Positions 15,224 to 24,473 of a DNA stretch of 64,000 bases are shown piece after piece. Numbering within the stretch: the first letter of the stretch is position 1; each line of letters begins with the position of its first letter. The position numbers and the translations under genes were made by a program. This DNA is from Emcibacter nanhaiensis (GTDB lineage Bacteria; Pseudomonadota; Alphaproteobacteria; Sphingomonadales; Emcibacteraceae), in the NCBI RefSeq assembly GCF_006385175.1, contig NZ_VFIY01000014.1, forward strand, positions 246,081 through 310,080. The letters run 5' to 3'. The notes beneath the pieces are model-generated. The model was not told the DNA's origin. It saw nothing but the letters and a program-made list of their open reading frames with translations, and did not search any database.

Positions 15224-15658
15224 ATGCGGAACCTGAAAAAAATACTGTTGATGACCGGACTGGTCCTTTTAACTTTCGTCTCCGGCACGCAGGCGCAGGA
15301 AAAACCGTCGATCCTGACGGTCGTCACCAGCCCGGATGTCCAGACCCAGGGCATGGCTTTTGTGCTCAGCATCCAGTCGGTCCAGCAGGGCGCCCAGGTG
15401 CGGGTGCTGCTGTGCGGCCCGGCCGGGGACCTGGCCCTGAAAGGGGCAGCGGAAACCAAACTGAAGCCCAAGGGCATGAGCCCGCAGATGCTGATGAGCA
15501 AGCTGATCACCCTGGGAGCGACGGTGGAGGTCTGCGCCCTCTACCTGCCCAATGCGGACAAGACACCGGCCGACCTGGTTGACGGCGTCGGCGTCGCCAA
15601 ACCGCCGGCCATCGCCGCCGCCATGCTGGCGCCCGACACCCGGCTGTTCACCTTCTGA
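15224..15658 (+). CDS. secreted DsrE/DsrF-like family protein
   Basis: A 144-residue protein with a signal peptide (LILMTGL-type core, cleavage near GTQAQE). The mature part resembles the DsrE/F (YchN-like) fold: ILTVVTSPDVQTQGMAFVLS at the start, VRVLLCGPAGDLAL in the middle and ITLGATVEVCALYLPN near residue 105, with cysteines at the usual strand ends. Cytoplasmic relatives pass sulfur or form small hexamers; exported members are poorly studied. The gene follows the CGCH protein with 12 bases between, preceded by AAGGGGGAAA as ribosome binding site, so the two are cotranscribed. It converges with the CPA2 antiporter, one base apart. A periplasmic thiol or metal-linked role is a guess. Confidence 0.65.
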   Translation: MRNLKKILLMTGLVLLTFVSGTQAQEKPSILTVVTSPDVQTQGMAFVLSIQSVQQGAQVRVLLCGPAGDLALKGAAETKLKPKGMSPQMLMSKLITLGATVEVCALYLPNADKTPADLVDGVGVAKPPAIAAAMLAPDTRLFTF

Positions 15659-15659
15659 G

Positions 15660-17345
15660 TCATTCCCCGGCAGGTGCCGGGATAGCCTCCTTGAGCCGGC
15701 GGTAGTTGTCGGTGCGGAATTCGTCGATCAGTTCATCCAGGTCCGCATCCTCCACGCCGAGGGATTTCAGGGAAATAGCGCCGAGCTGCAGGCTGGCCTC
15801 GACGGTTTCCGGCACCACCTGCACGCCAAGTCCGGCGTAGTTTTCCGCAGTCGGGACATCCCGGGCCCGGGTAATGATCGGCAGGCCCGGCCGCATGCGG
15901 CGGACGGCGCGGATGGTCTTCTCGGCGGCCTGGGGATTATCCAGGGTCACCACCATCAGCTTGATCTTGTCAATGCCGATCGCCTGCAGGATTTCCTGGC
16001 GGCTGGCGTCGCCGAAATAGAGCTCATTGCCCAGATTTCGCCCCTTGGAGACATGTTCCACATTCATATCCACTGCCAGCCAAGGTTCGTCCACGGCGGA
16101 CAAGAGCCGGCCGATGGTCTCGCCTACCCGGCCATAGCCGGCAATCACGACTTTTTGTTCTTCGCGCTCCGCCACCTCTTTGGTGATGGCCACATCCTTG
16201 CCGGCGGCGCCGAGCGCCAGCCAGTCGCCCAGCTTCATCATCAGCGGGGTCAGGGCCATGGACAATACCACCACGCTGAGCAGCACTTCCAGCGCCCCGG
16301 TCGGCAGCACTCCGTTGCTGTCGGCCAGGGTAAACAGGATAAAGCCGAATTCCCCGGACTGGGACAGCAGGAAGGCGGCGCGGAAGGCCGCCGGCGTATC
16401 GAGCCGGAACAGGCGGGCCAGCATGAAAATCAGGGCCGCCTTGGTGGCCATCAGGGCGATAGTGCCGCCGATCACCAGACCGATATCCTGGGCCACCGCC
16501 ACCACATTGATCGCCATGCCCACACTCATGAAAAACAGGCCCAGCAACAGGCCGCGGAAGGGCTCGACATCGGCCTCGATCTGGTGGCGGAATTCATTGC
16601 CCGACAACAGCATGCCGGCGATAAAGGCGCCCATAGCCATGGACAGGCCAGCCAGTTCCATCGCCATGGCGATGCCCAGCACCAGCAGCAGCGCCGCCGC
16701 CGTGAACACTTCCTTGATCCGGGTGCGGGCAATCAGCTTCAGGGTCGGTCCGATCAGGAAATGCCCGCCGACCAGGGTGGCGAGGAATATACCTCCCGCT
16801 TCCAGCACGGCAAGCTCCATACTGGCTGCCGACCCGAACCCGCCGGCCGCCGCCATCGGCACCAGCGCCAGCAGCGGCACCACCGACAGGTCCTGGAACA
16901 GCAGCACGGAAAAGCTGGCCCGGCCCCAGTTGGCCGTGAGCTGGTGACGTTCCGCCAGGATCTGCACCCCGAACGCCGTGGAGGATAAGGCAAGGCCGAA
17001 GCCCATGATCACCGCCACCGGCGGCGTCAGGGACAGGGCATAATAGACCCCGACCGAGAATATCAGGCCGGTGATCACCAGTTGCGCCCCGCCGAAACCA
17101 AAGACAAAGCGGCGCATGACCCAGAGACGCTGCGGTTTGATTTCAATGCCGATCAGGAACAGCAGGAACACCACGCCCAGCTCGCCGATATGATGGATGG
17201 TGTCCATATTCTGCACCAGCGCCAGCCCGTTGGGCCCGATCACCGCTCCGGCCGCCAGGTAGCCGAGCGTGGCGCCCAGGCGGATACGGGTGAAGATCAG
17301 GACGGCCACCACGGCGGCAGCGAGAAGGACAAGGAGCTCAATCAT
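15660..17345 (-). CDS. CPA2-family monovalent cation:proton antiporter with TrkA-N domain
   Basis: The 561-residue protein begins with about 12 membrane helices of the KefB/KefC-type Na+/H+ exchanger domain (residues 1-375; RLGATLGYLAAGAVIGPNGL near the start, the conserved FLIGIEIKPQRLWVMRR segment, and GFGLALSSTAFGVQILAER). It continues with a cytoplasmic Rossmann TrkA-N/RCK domain (about 398-520; KVVIAGYGRVGETIGRLLSA binds NAD(H) or another nucleotide). Such proteins exchange K+ or Na+ for H+ under regulation by the nucleotide. A KefF-type ancillary gene is not visible. It stands between unrelated genes and is probably monocistronic. Confidence 0.9.
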   Translation of the reverse strand: MIELLVLLAAAVVAVLIFTRIRLGATLGYLAAGAVIGPNGLALVQNMDTIHHIGELGVVFLLFLIGIEIKPQRLWVMRRFVFGFGGAQLVITGLIFSVGVYYALSLTPPVAVIMGFGLALSSTAFGVQILAERHQLTANWGRASFSVLLFQDLSVVPLLALVPMAAAGGFGSAASMELAVLEAGGIFLATLVGGHFLIGPTLKLIARTRIKEVFTAAALLLVLGIAMAMELAGLSMAMGAFIAGMLLSGNEFRHQIEADVEPFRGLLLGLFFMSVGMAINVVAVAQDIGLVIGGTIALMATKAALIFMLARLFRLDTPAAFRAAFLLSQSGEFGFILFTLADSNGVLPTGALEVLLSVVVLSMALTPLMMKLGDWLALGAAGKDVAITKEVAEREEQKVVIAGYGRVGETIGRLLSAVDEPWLAVDMNVEHVSKGRNLGNELYFGDASRQEILQAIGIDKIKLMVVTLDNPQAAEKTIRAVRRMRPGLPIITRARDVPTAENYAGLGVQVVPETVEASLQLGAISLKSLGVEDADLDELIDEFRTDNYRRLKEAIPAPAGE

Positions 17346-17443
17346 TTACTGTGGACACCCCGGATAAGATTTATCTCTCTGTCCATGCTAGACAAAAGTT
17401 TGTTGCGCCGCAAGAAAAGTCGGACCAGAAAAAAATAGAGAGC

Positions 17444-20400
17444 CTAGTGGAAATTGCGCCCTTCCGGCAGGGTGCGGCGCAGGGCCCTGAGCGACGGGTC
17501 GCTCACCGATTGTTCCTCAGCAATGACATCGGACAGCCGGTCGTCGAGGCTGATAATTTCGTCGACGATCACATGCATCACCTCCTGCTCCCGCTGCAGG
17601 GTGCCGGTGATGCCGACAATGCGGGAGGTGAGCAGCACCCGGCGGTAATTCTCGAACACCCGGGGCCAGACGATGGCGTTGGCGACCGCGGTTTCATCCT
17701 CGAGGGTGAGGAAAATCACCCCGCTGGCGGTGCCCGGTCGTTGCCGCACCAGCACCAGTCCGGAGATGCTCACGGTTTGCTCCGCCGGATGGCTGGCGAG
17801 CTCGCTGTTCTCCAGATAGCCCTCCCGCCGCAGCCCCGTGCGGATGAAAGACACCGGATGGGCTTTCAGGGACAATCGCAGGGTGGCGTAATCCTCCATG
17901 ACATTTTCCCCGGGGCAAAGCCGCGGCAGCGCCACTTCCTGCTCCCGCTGCAGGATCATGTCCTGCTTCCTGGCCGCGGCATAAAGCGGCAGGTCCTCGA
18001 CCGCGCTCCTCTGCCCCGTCGGCGCGCCGAGGCCCTGCACCGCCCACAATGCCTCGCGCCTGTTGAGGCCGAGCGAGCTGAAGCCGTCGGCATGGGCCAG
18101 CCGCTCCAGGGTCGAGACCGAAAGCCCGGTGCGGAAATAAAGGTCGCGGACACTGTCATAGCCGCGCTCGCGCAGGCTGGTGAGGGTTGCCATTTCCTGC
18201 TCCTGCACCCCCTTGATCTGGCGGAAGCCGAGCCGGAGCGCGAGCCCCTCTTGCGCTTCCTCCAGCAGGTGGTCCCAGCTGCTCAGGTTGATGTCGGGCG
18301 GCAGCACTTTGCCGCCGTGCTCGCGCAAATCCCTCACAATCGAGCCCGAGGAATAAAAGCCCATGGGCAGGCTGTTGAGCAGGGCGCAGGCGAAGGCGAG
18401 CGGATAATGGCATTTGAGCCAGCTCGAGACATAGGCCAAAAGGGCGAAGCTCGCCGAATGGCTTTCCGGGAAACCGTAATCGCTGAAGCCTTCAATCTGC
18501 TTGAAGCAGCGTTCGGCAAAGTCGCAGCTATAGCCCCGCTGTTCCATGCCGCTGATGAATTTATCGCGGAAATGGCCGATGGTGCCGGTGCGGCGGAAGG
18601 TGGCCATGGCCCGGCGCAGCTGGTCGGCTTCGCCCGGGCTGAACCCCGCGCCGACAATGGCGATGCTCATGGCCTGTTCCTGGAACAGCGGCACGCCCAG
18701 GGTCTTGCCGAGGATATTTTCCAGTTCCCTGGACGGATAGCTGACCTGCTCCAGCCCCTGGCGGCGCCTGAGGTAGGGATGGACCATATCGCCCTGGATC
18801 GGGCCCGGGCGGACGATGGCGATCTCGATCACCAGGTCATAAAAATTGCGCGGCCGGAGCCGGGGCAGCATGGACATCTGGGCCCGGCTTTCGATCTGGA
18901 ACACGCCGACCGTATCGGCCTTGCAGATCATGTCATAAACCGCCGGGTCCTCCGCCGGCACGGTGGCGAGGCTGAGCGACCGGTCATAATGCTCCTCCAG
19001 CAACCCAAAGGCCTTCCGGATACAGGTCAGCATGCCAAGCGACAACACGTCGATCTTGAGAATCCGCAGCGCCGCCAGGTCGTCCTTGTCCCATTCCACA
19101 TGGGTGCGCTCCGCCATGGCCGCATTGGCGACGGGGCAGATATCCTCGAGACTGTCGCGGGTGATGACAAAGCCGCCCACATGCTGGGACAAATGGCGGG
19201 GAAAGCCCAAGAGCTCGCCCGCCAGCTTCAGGGTCTGGCGCAGCCGCACGTCGGAAAAATCGAGCCCGCTGTCCCGCATATGCTCGGCCTTGGGGATCCG
19301 CACCGACCAGTCCCAGCCGATGGTACCAAGCGCGTTGATCACATCCTCCGACAGGCCCATGGCCTTGCCCACTTCGCGCACCGCCATCTTGGTGCGGTAA
19401 CTGACCACGGTGGCGGCGATGCCGGCACGGTGACGGCCGTATTTCTGATAAATATACTGGATCACCTCTTCCCGCCGTTCATGCTCGAAATCCACATCAA
19501 TGTCCGGCGGCTCGTTGCGCTCGGCCGAGATGAAACGCTCAAACAGCAGGTCAATGCGGGCCGGGTCGACCGAAGTGATGCCGAGACAGTAACAGACCGC
19601 CGAATTGGCCGCCGAGCCCCGGCCCTGGCACAGGATGTCGCGGCTGCGGGCGAAGCGCACCAGGTCATAGACGGTGAGAAAATAGGGCGCATAATCGAGC
19701 TCGCCGATCAGCCGGAGTTCATGCGCCAGGGTGTTTTTGATTTTATCGGGGGGTCCCTCGGGCCAGCGCGCTGCCGCGCCGATCCAGGTCAGCCGTTCCA
19801 GCTCCGCCTGCGGGCTCGCACTGTCGCCGGCCGGTTCGTCAGGATATTGGTAAGCGAGCTCATCAAGGCTGAACGTACACAGCTCCGCCACCAGGGCGGT
19901 GCGCCGCACCGCCTCTTCATAGCCGCGGAAACGGCGGTACATTTCGGTCGGATGCTTGGGATAGCGTTCCGCATTGCTGTTCAGGATCAATCCGGCCTCA
20001 TCGATAGTGACATGTTCGCGGATGCAGGTGAGGATATCCTGCAGCGGCCTGCGCCCCGGGGTGTGATAGAGCACGTCATTGGTGGCGAGCAGCTCGAGGC
20101 CGAGACTGTCCGCCAGCGCCGCCAGCTCCCGCAGCTCCCGCGCGTCATCCGTTTCATAGGCGCGCCGGGCGGCAAGATAGAGCGGTCCCGGCAGCAGGTC
20201 GCGGAGCCCCAAGAGCGTGTCCTGGAAACTCTCCGTCAGCTGGCGCGGCGGCAGGGCGATCAGCAGCATGTCCTGTTCCAGAAGTTTGAGGTCCTTAAGA
20301 TAGAGCTCGCAACTGCCCTTTTCCGTCCGCCGGTTACCGAGGGTCAGCAGTTTGCTGAGCCTGCCGTAGGCGGCCCGGTCGCGGGGATAGCAGATCACCT

Positions 20401-20665
20401 CGAAGCCGCACATCAGCACCAGCCGCGCGCCGGCCAGCAGTTTGATCCCCTTCTCTTTCGCCGTGACATGGGCCCGCACCACGCCCGCGAGGCTGTTGCG
20501 GTCGGCGATACCCACAGCGGCATAACCCTGCCGCGCCGCCATCTCCACCAGTTCCTCCGGATGGGAGGCGCCGCGCAGGAAGCTGAAATTGCTGCGCGCC
20601 GCCAGCTCCGCATAGGGATAGTCGCGCCGGATATCGCTCTCATCACTCATGGGAACTTCTCTCAT
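17444..20665 (-). CDS. dnaE2: error-prone DNA polymerase III alpha subunit DnaE2
   Basis: The 1,073-residue protein has the PHP domain at the N-terminus (YAELAARSNFSFLRGASHPE), the polymerase palm with the catalytic PPDIDVDFEHERREEV motif (about residues 390-405), fingers with GYGFPESHSASFALL-like sequence and a C-terminal OB domain (SISGLVLVRQRPGTASGVIF). Length and the lack of a long tau-binding tail fit DnaE2 rather than replicative DnaE1. It performs SOS mutagenic translesion synthesis together with ImuA and ImuB. The ATG at 20665 overlaps the imuB stop (ATGA), giving the order imuA-imuB-dnaE2 behind a LexA box at 22961. An internal ATG at 20650 is a possible alternative start. Confidence 0.95.
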   Translation of the reverse strand: MREVPMSDESDIRRDYPYAELAARSNFSFLRGASHPEELVEMAARQGYAAVGIADRNSLAGVVRAHVTAKEKGIKLLAGARLVLMCGFEVICYPRDRAAYGRLSKLLTLGNRRTEKGSCELYLKDLKLLEQDMLLIALPPRQLTESFQDTLLGLRDLLPGPLYLAARRAYETDDARELRELAALADSLGLELLATNDVLYHTPGRRPLQDILTCIREHVTIDEAGLILNSNAERYPKHPTEMYRRFRGYEEAVRRTALVAELCTFSLDELAYQYPDEPAGDSASPQAELERLTWIGAAARWPEGPPDKIKNTLAHELRLIGELDYAPYFLTVYDLVRFARSRDILCQGRGSAANSAVCYCLGITSVDPARIDLLFERFISAERNEPPDIDVDFEHERREEVIQYIYQKYGRHRAGIAATVVSYRTKMAVREVGKAMGLSEDVINALGTIGWDWSVRIPKAEHMRDSGLDFSDVRLRQTLKLAGELLGFPRHLSQHVGGFVITRDSLEDICPVANAAMAERTHVEWDKDDLAALRILKIDVLSLGMLTCIRKAFGLLEEHYDRSLSLATVPAEDPAVYDMICKADTVGVFQIESRAQMSMLPRLRPRNFYDLVIEIAIVRPGPIQGDMVHPYLRRRQGLEQVSYPSRELENILGKTLGVPLFQEQAMSIAIVGAGFSPGEADQLRRAMATFRRTGTIGHFRDKFISGMEQRGYSCDFAERCFKQIEGFSDYGFPESHSASFALLAYVSSWLKCHYPLAFACALLNSLPMGFYSSGSIVRDLREHGGKVLPPDINLSSWDHLLEEAQEGLALRLGFRQIKGVQEQEMATLTSLRERGYDSVRDLYFRTGLSVSTLERLAHADGFSSLGLNRREALWAVQGLGAPTGQRSAVEDLPLYAAARKQDMILQREQEVALPRLCPGENVMEDYATLRLSLKAHPVSFIRTGLRREGYLENSELASHPAEQTVSISGLVLVRQRPGTASGVIFLTLEDETAVANAIVWPRVFENYRRVLLTSRIVGITGTLQREQEVMHVIVDEIISLDDRLSDVIAEEQSVSDPSLRALRRTLPEGRNFH

Positions 20666-22224
20666 GGAAATAGGCCGTGCATATACCAGCGCACCTCCTC
20701 GCCCCGTTCGGTGAGGCCGGCGCGGAACATCCAGAAGCGGTGGCCCGCCTCATCCTCGAGCCGGAAATAATCCCGGGTCAGGCGCAGTTCCGCCGCCTCC
20801 TGGGCCCACCATTCCGGGGCGATCCGTTCCGGTCCCTCGGCCCGGGTCACCCGATGCGCCACCCGGCGCCAGGTGAAACGCACCGGCGGGCCGTCCGGAA
20901 CCTCGGCCATGGCGCTCACTTCTTCCGGCCGCGCCAGCAGCAAGGGCGGCCGGGCCGGGCATGACCTGCCGAACAATTTCTGCAGATGGGCGGGCCAGTC
21001 AGTGTCCGCATCCTCGGACAAGGGGGCCAGGCGCTGGCTCCGCTCCGGGATATGGCTCTCGCGCGGCCGGAACAGGCGCAGGCTGTCGCGGCCGAGCCGG
21101 TTTTCGAACCGGTCCAAGAGCCGTTGCAAGGCTATAGGATTATGGGCCGCCGGGTCATGGGTGCCCGCGTTGTCCAGCCCGGTCTGCCAGGCCGCCTCCG
21201 GTTCGACCGCGAAGGCGCAGAGCATCATATGGTCATAACCGAAACCCACATTGGCTTCGTCCCACAACAAAGCCATGCGCTCGGCGAACAGCCGCATCAG
21301 ATGCAGCTGTTCCAGCCCGGCCCGGCCGGTACGGACGGCAAGGCTTTGCACCTCGCCATCAACCCGGAACAGCCGGAAGTCAAACTGCCGCGCGCCCATG
21401 CCGTCCCGCTTCAGGAGCAGGAGGAGTTGCTCCAGCAGCCGTTCCAATACCTCTTTGATCTGCTCTTCCAGCAGCAGGGGCTCGAGGAAGCTCAAATGGC
21501 TGCGATAATCGGGCACCGGGCTTAACGGAGAGAGCGGTTCGGGCATCAGGCATAGCGCCTGTTCCAGCCGCCGTCGCAGGCCCTCGCCGTAGCGGGCGGC
21601 GAGCGGAATGCGCGGTTTGTCCAGGATCTGGCTGATGGTGCGGAAACCGACCTGGCCGAGACGGCGCAATGCTTCACCGTCGAGCCGGAGCGCCGGAAGC
21701 GGCAGGGGCGCGAGCGCTTTTCTTTCTTCACCCGGGGGCAGGATCAGCGGCCCCTCCCGGCCATAGCGGGCCAGCGCCCAGGCGGCGCCGATGCTGCCGG
21801 CCACCGCCAGTCGCGGGCTGAGCTCCAGTCGTTGAAGGCATGCTTGCATCTCTGCCAGCATATTCTCCTCGCCATCAAACAGATGATCGCAGCCCGAACT
21901 TTCCAGCAGCAGGCCGTCGGGCGGATCGGGCGTAACCCAGGGGCTGAAACGGACCAGGTAGCGGGCGAGACGCTCGAGATCATTCCGGTCCTGCTCCGGC
22001 TGTAGCTCCGCCACCTGCAACCCGGGGCAGAGTGCCCGGGCGTCGGTCAGCAATTGCCCGGCGCTGACCCCGGCGGCGCGCGCTTCACTGCTCACGGCCC
22101 GGACCCGGATGCCGCCCTGCTCAGGGGCGACCAATACCAGGGGCCCGTCGGCGCTCTCCCCCGTCCGGCGCCGGTAGCGCTCGATCGCCCAGTCCTTGAG
22201 CCATATGGAAATGATGCGTTTCAT
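20662..22224 (-). CDS. imuB: ImuB, catalytically inactive Y-family polymerase of the SOS mutasome
   Basis: A 520-residue Y-family-like protein beginning MKRIISIWLKDWAIERYRRR. The positions where active Y polymerases carry the metal-binding acidic residues read instead WLKDWAIERY and LLESSGCDHLFDGEE, consistent with known ImuB proteins, which are non-catalytic scaffolds that contact the beta clamp, ImuA and DnaE2. The little-finger region follows (about 230-330), and a C-terminal part with RLTRDYFRLEDEAGHRFWMF matches ImuB. The gene overlaps imuA by 104 bases at its start and dnaE2 by 4 bases at its end, so it is strictly operonic. Expression is expected after DNA damage through the LexA box before imuA. 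Confidence 0.93.
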   Translation of the reverse strand: MKRIISIWLKDWAIERYRRRTGESADGPLVLVAPEQGGIRVRAVSSEARAAGVSAGQLLTDARALCPGLQVAELQPEQDRNDLERLARYLVRFSPWVTPDPPDGLLLESSGCDHLFDGEENMLAEMQACLQRLELSPRLAVAGSIGAAWALARYGREGPLILPPGEERKALAPLPLPALRLDGEALRRLGQVGFRTISQILDKPRIPLAARYGEGLRRRLEQALCLMPEPLSPLSPVPDYRSHLSFLEPLLLEEQIKEVLERLLEQLLLLLKRDGMGARQFDFRLFRVDGEVQSLAVRTGRAGLEQLHLMRLFAERMALLWDEANVGFGYDHMMLCAFAVEPEAAWQTGLDNAGTHDPAAHNPIALQRLLDRFENRLGRDSLRLFRPRESHIPERSQRLAPLSEDADTDWPAHLQKLFGRSCPARPPLLLARPEEVSAMAEVPDGPPVRFTWRRVAHRVTRAEGPERIAPEWWAQEAAELRLTRDYFRLEDEAGHRFWMFRAGLTERGEEVRWYMHGLFP

Positions 22225-22936
22225 GGGACCAGCCTATCTCCCAGTGTGCCGGGCTTGCCCCCGGGCAGCGCAGGAGCTCCAGCCGCCAGCGGGCAGGCCC
22301 AAGCCCCGGCAGATAATGGTTGGGATGGGCGTCCGGCAGGCTCGGCCGGGCAGAAATGCGCCAGCGGCTTCTGGCGGCCGTGGCCCCGCCCGCTCCGTGC
22401 GGACGCAGCAGGAACAGCGGCCGGCCCCGCTCCCGCGCCCGGAGCGACAGGCGCTTGCTTTCGGTAAAACCATAACTCTTCTCCATTCCGAGTATCCCCG
22501 CCACCCCGGCGAGGCCGTCGCAGCCGAGGCCCTCCTCCAGCGCCCAGAGGAAGTCCGTCTCCCTCCTGAGGCGCAAATAGATCAGCCGGTTGGGATCGAG
22601 CCCCCGGGCCGCGAGCCCCGGGCCGTAGAGGGTGAGCCGCTCGCCCACCTTGGGCATGAGGTCGCAGACCAGCAGCGGGCCGGTGCTGCGCTTCTGAAAC
22701 CGCGCCATCAGGCCTGCCAAGAACCCAAAAGCCGCCGCCCGGTCGCCGTAAGAGGCGGGCAGAAATTCATGCACGGCTTTGCGGTCCAGCCCGCCCTGCG
22801 GCAGATGGCCGTCGATCTCGGGAAGACCGAACGAGAGCACATCCCCCCCACTTCTGGATTCTTGGGCCGGCGGGACCTCCCCCGGCCCCGGAGAAGACGC
22901 TTTCCCCCGCGGTGTGACAAGCTGCAGATGACCCAT
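22121..22936 (-). CDS. imuA: ImuA, RecA/SulA-like component of the SOS mutasome
   Basis: The 271-residue product carries the ImuA features DVLSFGLPEIDGHLPQGGLD, AVHEFLPASYGDRAAAFGFL and GPLLVCDLMPKVGERLTLYG with the later LIYLRLRRETDFLWALEEGL. It resembles RecA but lacks a full Walker A loop. ImuA is needed with ImuB and DnaE2 for damage-induced mutagenesis. The reading frame ends 104 bases inside imuB; the typical ImuA C-terminus would be expected around PARWRLELLRCPGA, so the last 40 or so residues may be a run-on tail. A LexA-type GTTC-N7-GTTC site sits 25 bases before its ATG. Confidence 0.9.
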   Translation of the reverse strand: MGHLQLVTPRGKASSPGPGEVPPAQESRSGGDVLSFGLPEIDGHLPQGGLDRKAVHEFLPASYGDRAAAFGFLAGLMARFQKRSTGPLLVCDLMPKVGERLTLYGPGLAARGLDPNRLIYLRLRRETDFLWALEEGLGCDGLAGVAGILGMEKSYGFTESKRLSLRARERGRPLFLLRPHGAGGATAARSRWRISARPSLPDAHPNHYLPGLGPARWRLELLRCPGASPAHWEIGWSHETHHFHMAQGLGDRALPAPDGGERRRAPGIGRP

Positions 22937-22960
22937 GATCCCGTCCGAAACGACTCAAAT

Positions 22961-22975
22961 GTTCATGTTTTGTTC
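22961..22975. promoter_or_regulatory. alphaproteobacterial LexA (SOS) box before imuA
   Basis: GTTC at 22961-22964 and GTTC at 22972-22975 are separated by exactly seven bases, the direct-repeat LexA motif of alphaproteobacteria. It lies 25 bases upstream of the imuA start on the reverse strand, where LexA would block the imuA-imuB-dnaE2 promoter. Confidence 0.9.
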
Positions 22976-23079
22976 TTTTTTAATATGAGAAACGGCTTAA
23001 AGAGTCAAGATGGCTGGTGCTGACGTACGAGCATAAGGGAAAAGATAGGGGGTGCAAAATTTCTAAACTAATAAGGACG

Positions 23080-23514
23080 TTATTTGCCTATGCTCTTATC
23101 TACCCCTTTCAATTGTTCATAAATTTCAATGACTTTAATGTTTGCCCAAATCAACCAAGATATCAGCAAGGTTACGCTAAATACGTACAAAAAACCAAGC
23201 CCAGATTTATCCAAAAGACTATTAGCTAAAAATAGTTCATAGAGATAATTGAGTGACCCCAGAAAAACACCTATTCCACTACCGACAATTGTTATCCGCA
23301 ACAATGTATCTGGGAGTCCTCTTTTAAAGACAGGAGGGTATAACCACATGAACAACAATACAAAAATAGAGATTTTCACTGTGTGGGTTAAAAATAATCC
23401 AAAATCATAAGAGCTTCTGGTTTCAAAAAATAACGGCTGAATAGAAACAGTTATTATGCCCCCAAACACCATTCCCAGCCAGTATCCATAAACAATGCTA
23501 TTTAGACTTTTCAT
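23080..23514 (-). CDS. hypothetical integral membrane protein
   Basis: A 144-residue protein with four likely membrane helices (about residues 8-28, 43-60, 70-92 and 106-124; FVLLFMWLYPPVFKRGLPDT in the second loop region) and a charged C-terminus. I recognise no family. The gene is markedly AT-rich compared with imuA on one side and the short-chain dehydrogenase on the other, and it uses AT-ending codons freely, suggesting acquisition by transfer or relaxed constraint. It lies on the same strand as its neighbours but with no obvious shared function; a frame on the opposite strand overlaps it and looks spurious. Confidence 0.6.
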   Translation of the reverse strand: MKSLNSIVYGYWLGMVFGGIITVSIQPLFFETRSSYDFGLFLTHTVKISIFVLLFMWLYPPVFKRGLPDTLLRITIVGSGIGVFLGSLNYLYELFLANSLLDKSGLGFLYVFSVTLLISWLIWANIKVIEIYEQLKGVDKSIGK

Positions 23515-23531
23515 CCCCCAATCCTTTCTCT

Positions 23532-24305
23532 TTACCCGTGCAAGCCGCCGTCGACTACCAGGCGGCTGCCGGTCATGAAGCTGCTCTGGTCGCTGGCGAG
23601 ATAAAGCGCCGATTTGGCGATCTCCTCGGGCCGGGCATGGCGGCCGAGCGGGATGATCTCGTCGAGGAAGGCGCCCGCCTCCCGGCCGATCACGCTGCTG
23701 AGATCGCTTTCAATCTGGTCCTGGAAATCATTCTTGGTCGGCCCGGGATGGATGGTGTTGACCCTAATTTGACGCGGCGCCGCCTCCTTGGCCACCGAGC
23801 GCATCAGGCCGACCTGGGCGTGCTTGGCGGTGACATAGGCATAGGGCCCGGCTTCGCCCTGCAGGCCGACCACGCTGGAGGTGATGATGATGCTGCCACC
23901 GTCGCGCATGGCGGGCAGGCCGTATTTACAGCACAGGAACGCCCCCCTGACATGGACCCGGTAGACGGAATCAAACACATCTTCCGGATAGTCAGTGAGC
24001 GGCGCGATCACGCCGGCGTTGCCGGCATTGCTGAACAGCACATCGATGGCGCCCCAGCGCTCCACGGTCCGGTCGATAAAGCCCTTCACCTCGGCGGCGT
24101 CGCCCACATCGGCCATGGCCGTCATGACTTGGTCTGCTTCGATATTGGCAGCCTCGAACCGGGCCGCAGCCTGGGCCAGCGCCTCCTCATTGCGGTCGAC
24201 CAGCATCACCTTCGCGCCCTCGGCGGCGAACAGTTCGGCACTGGCGAGACCGATGCTGCCGGCGCCGCCGGTGATGATGCAGACTTTATCCCTGAGCTGT
24301 GACAT
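23532..24305 (-). CDS. short-chain dehydrogenase/reductase family oxidoreductase
   Basis: The 257-residue protein has the SDR cofactor motif TGGAGSIGLASAELFAAEGA (about residues 12-31), the acidic residue in VMLVDRNEEAL that favours NAD(H), the NAG motif in LFSNAGNAGVI, the active-site Ser in ITSSVVGLQG and the Tyr-Lys pair in YAYVTAKHAQ (about 154-163). The C-terminal MTGSRLVVDGGLHG is typical of classical SDRs. The substrate is unknown. It diverges from the MBL-fold gene at 24474, with a 168-bp gap holding no motif I recognise. Confidence 0.9.
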   Translation of the reverse strand: MSQLRDKVCIITGGAGSIGLASAELFAAEGAKVMLVDRNEEALAQAAARFEAANIEADQVMTAMADVGDAAEVKGFIDRTVERWGAIDVLFSNAGNAGVIAPLTDYPEDVFDSVYRVHVRGAFLCCKYGLPAMRDGGSIIITSSVVGLQGEAGPYAYVTAKHAQVGLMRSVAKEAAPRQIRVNTIHPGPTKNDFQDQIESDLSSVIGREAGAFLDEIIPLGRHARPEEIAKSALYLASDQSSFMTGSRLVVDGGLHG

Positions 24306-24473
24306 GACTTATCTCCCTTATTCCACCTCAAACTGACTGAACCATGCCACATCCCGGCGGCAAAGCCAAAGAGATTGCGTTTGGAGAATCCGGTAACCCC
24401 CGCCCCGCTTTTATGCTAGAGTCCCTGCAGCAAGATTGGGGCCAACGCTCAGGAAAATTCAGGGAGACACATT

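Noticed and set aside
17351..20770. Very long forward-strand frame opposite dnaE2
   Set aside because: It is the antisense of a clear DnaE2 gene in GC-rich DNA; its translation has no recognisable domain and is full of His/Gln/Arg-type low-information sequence.
23017..23229. 70-codon forward frame overlapping the AT-rich membrane gene
   Set aside because: It lies antisense to a better frame with four hydrophobic helices, has no ribosome binding site and no domain.
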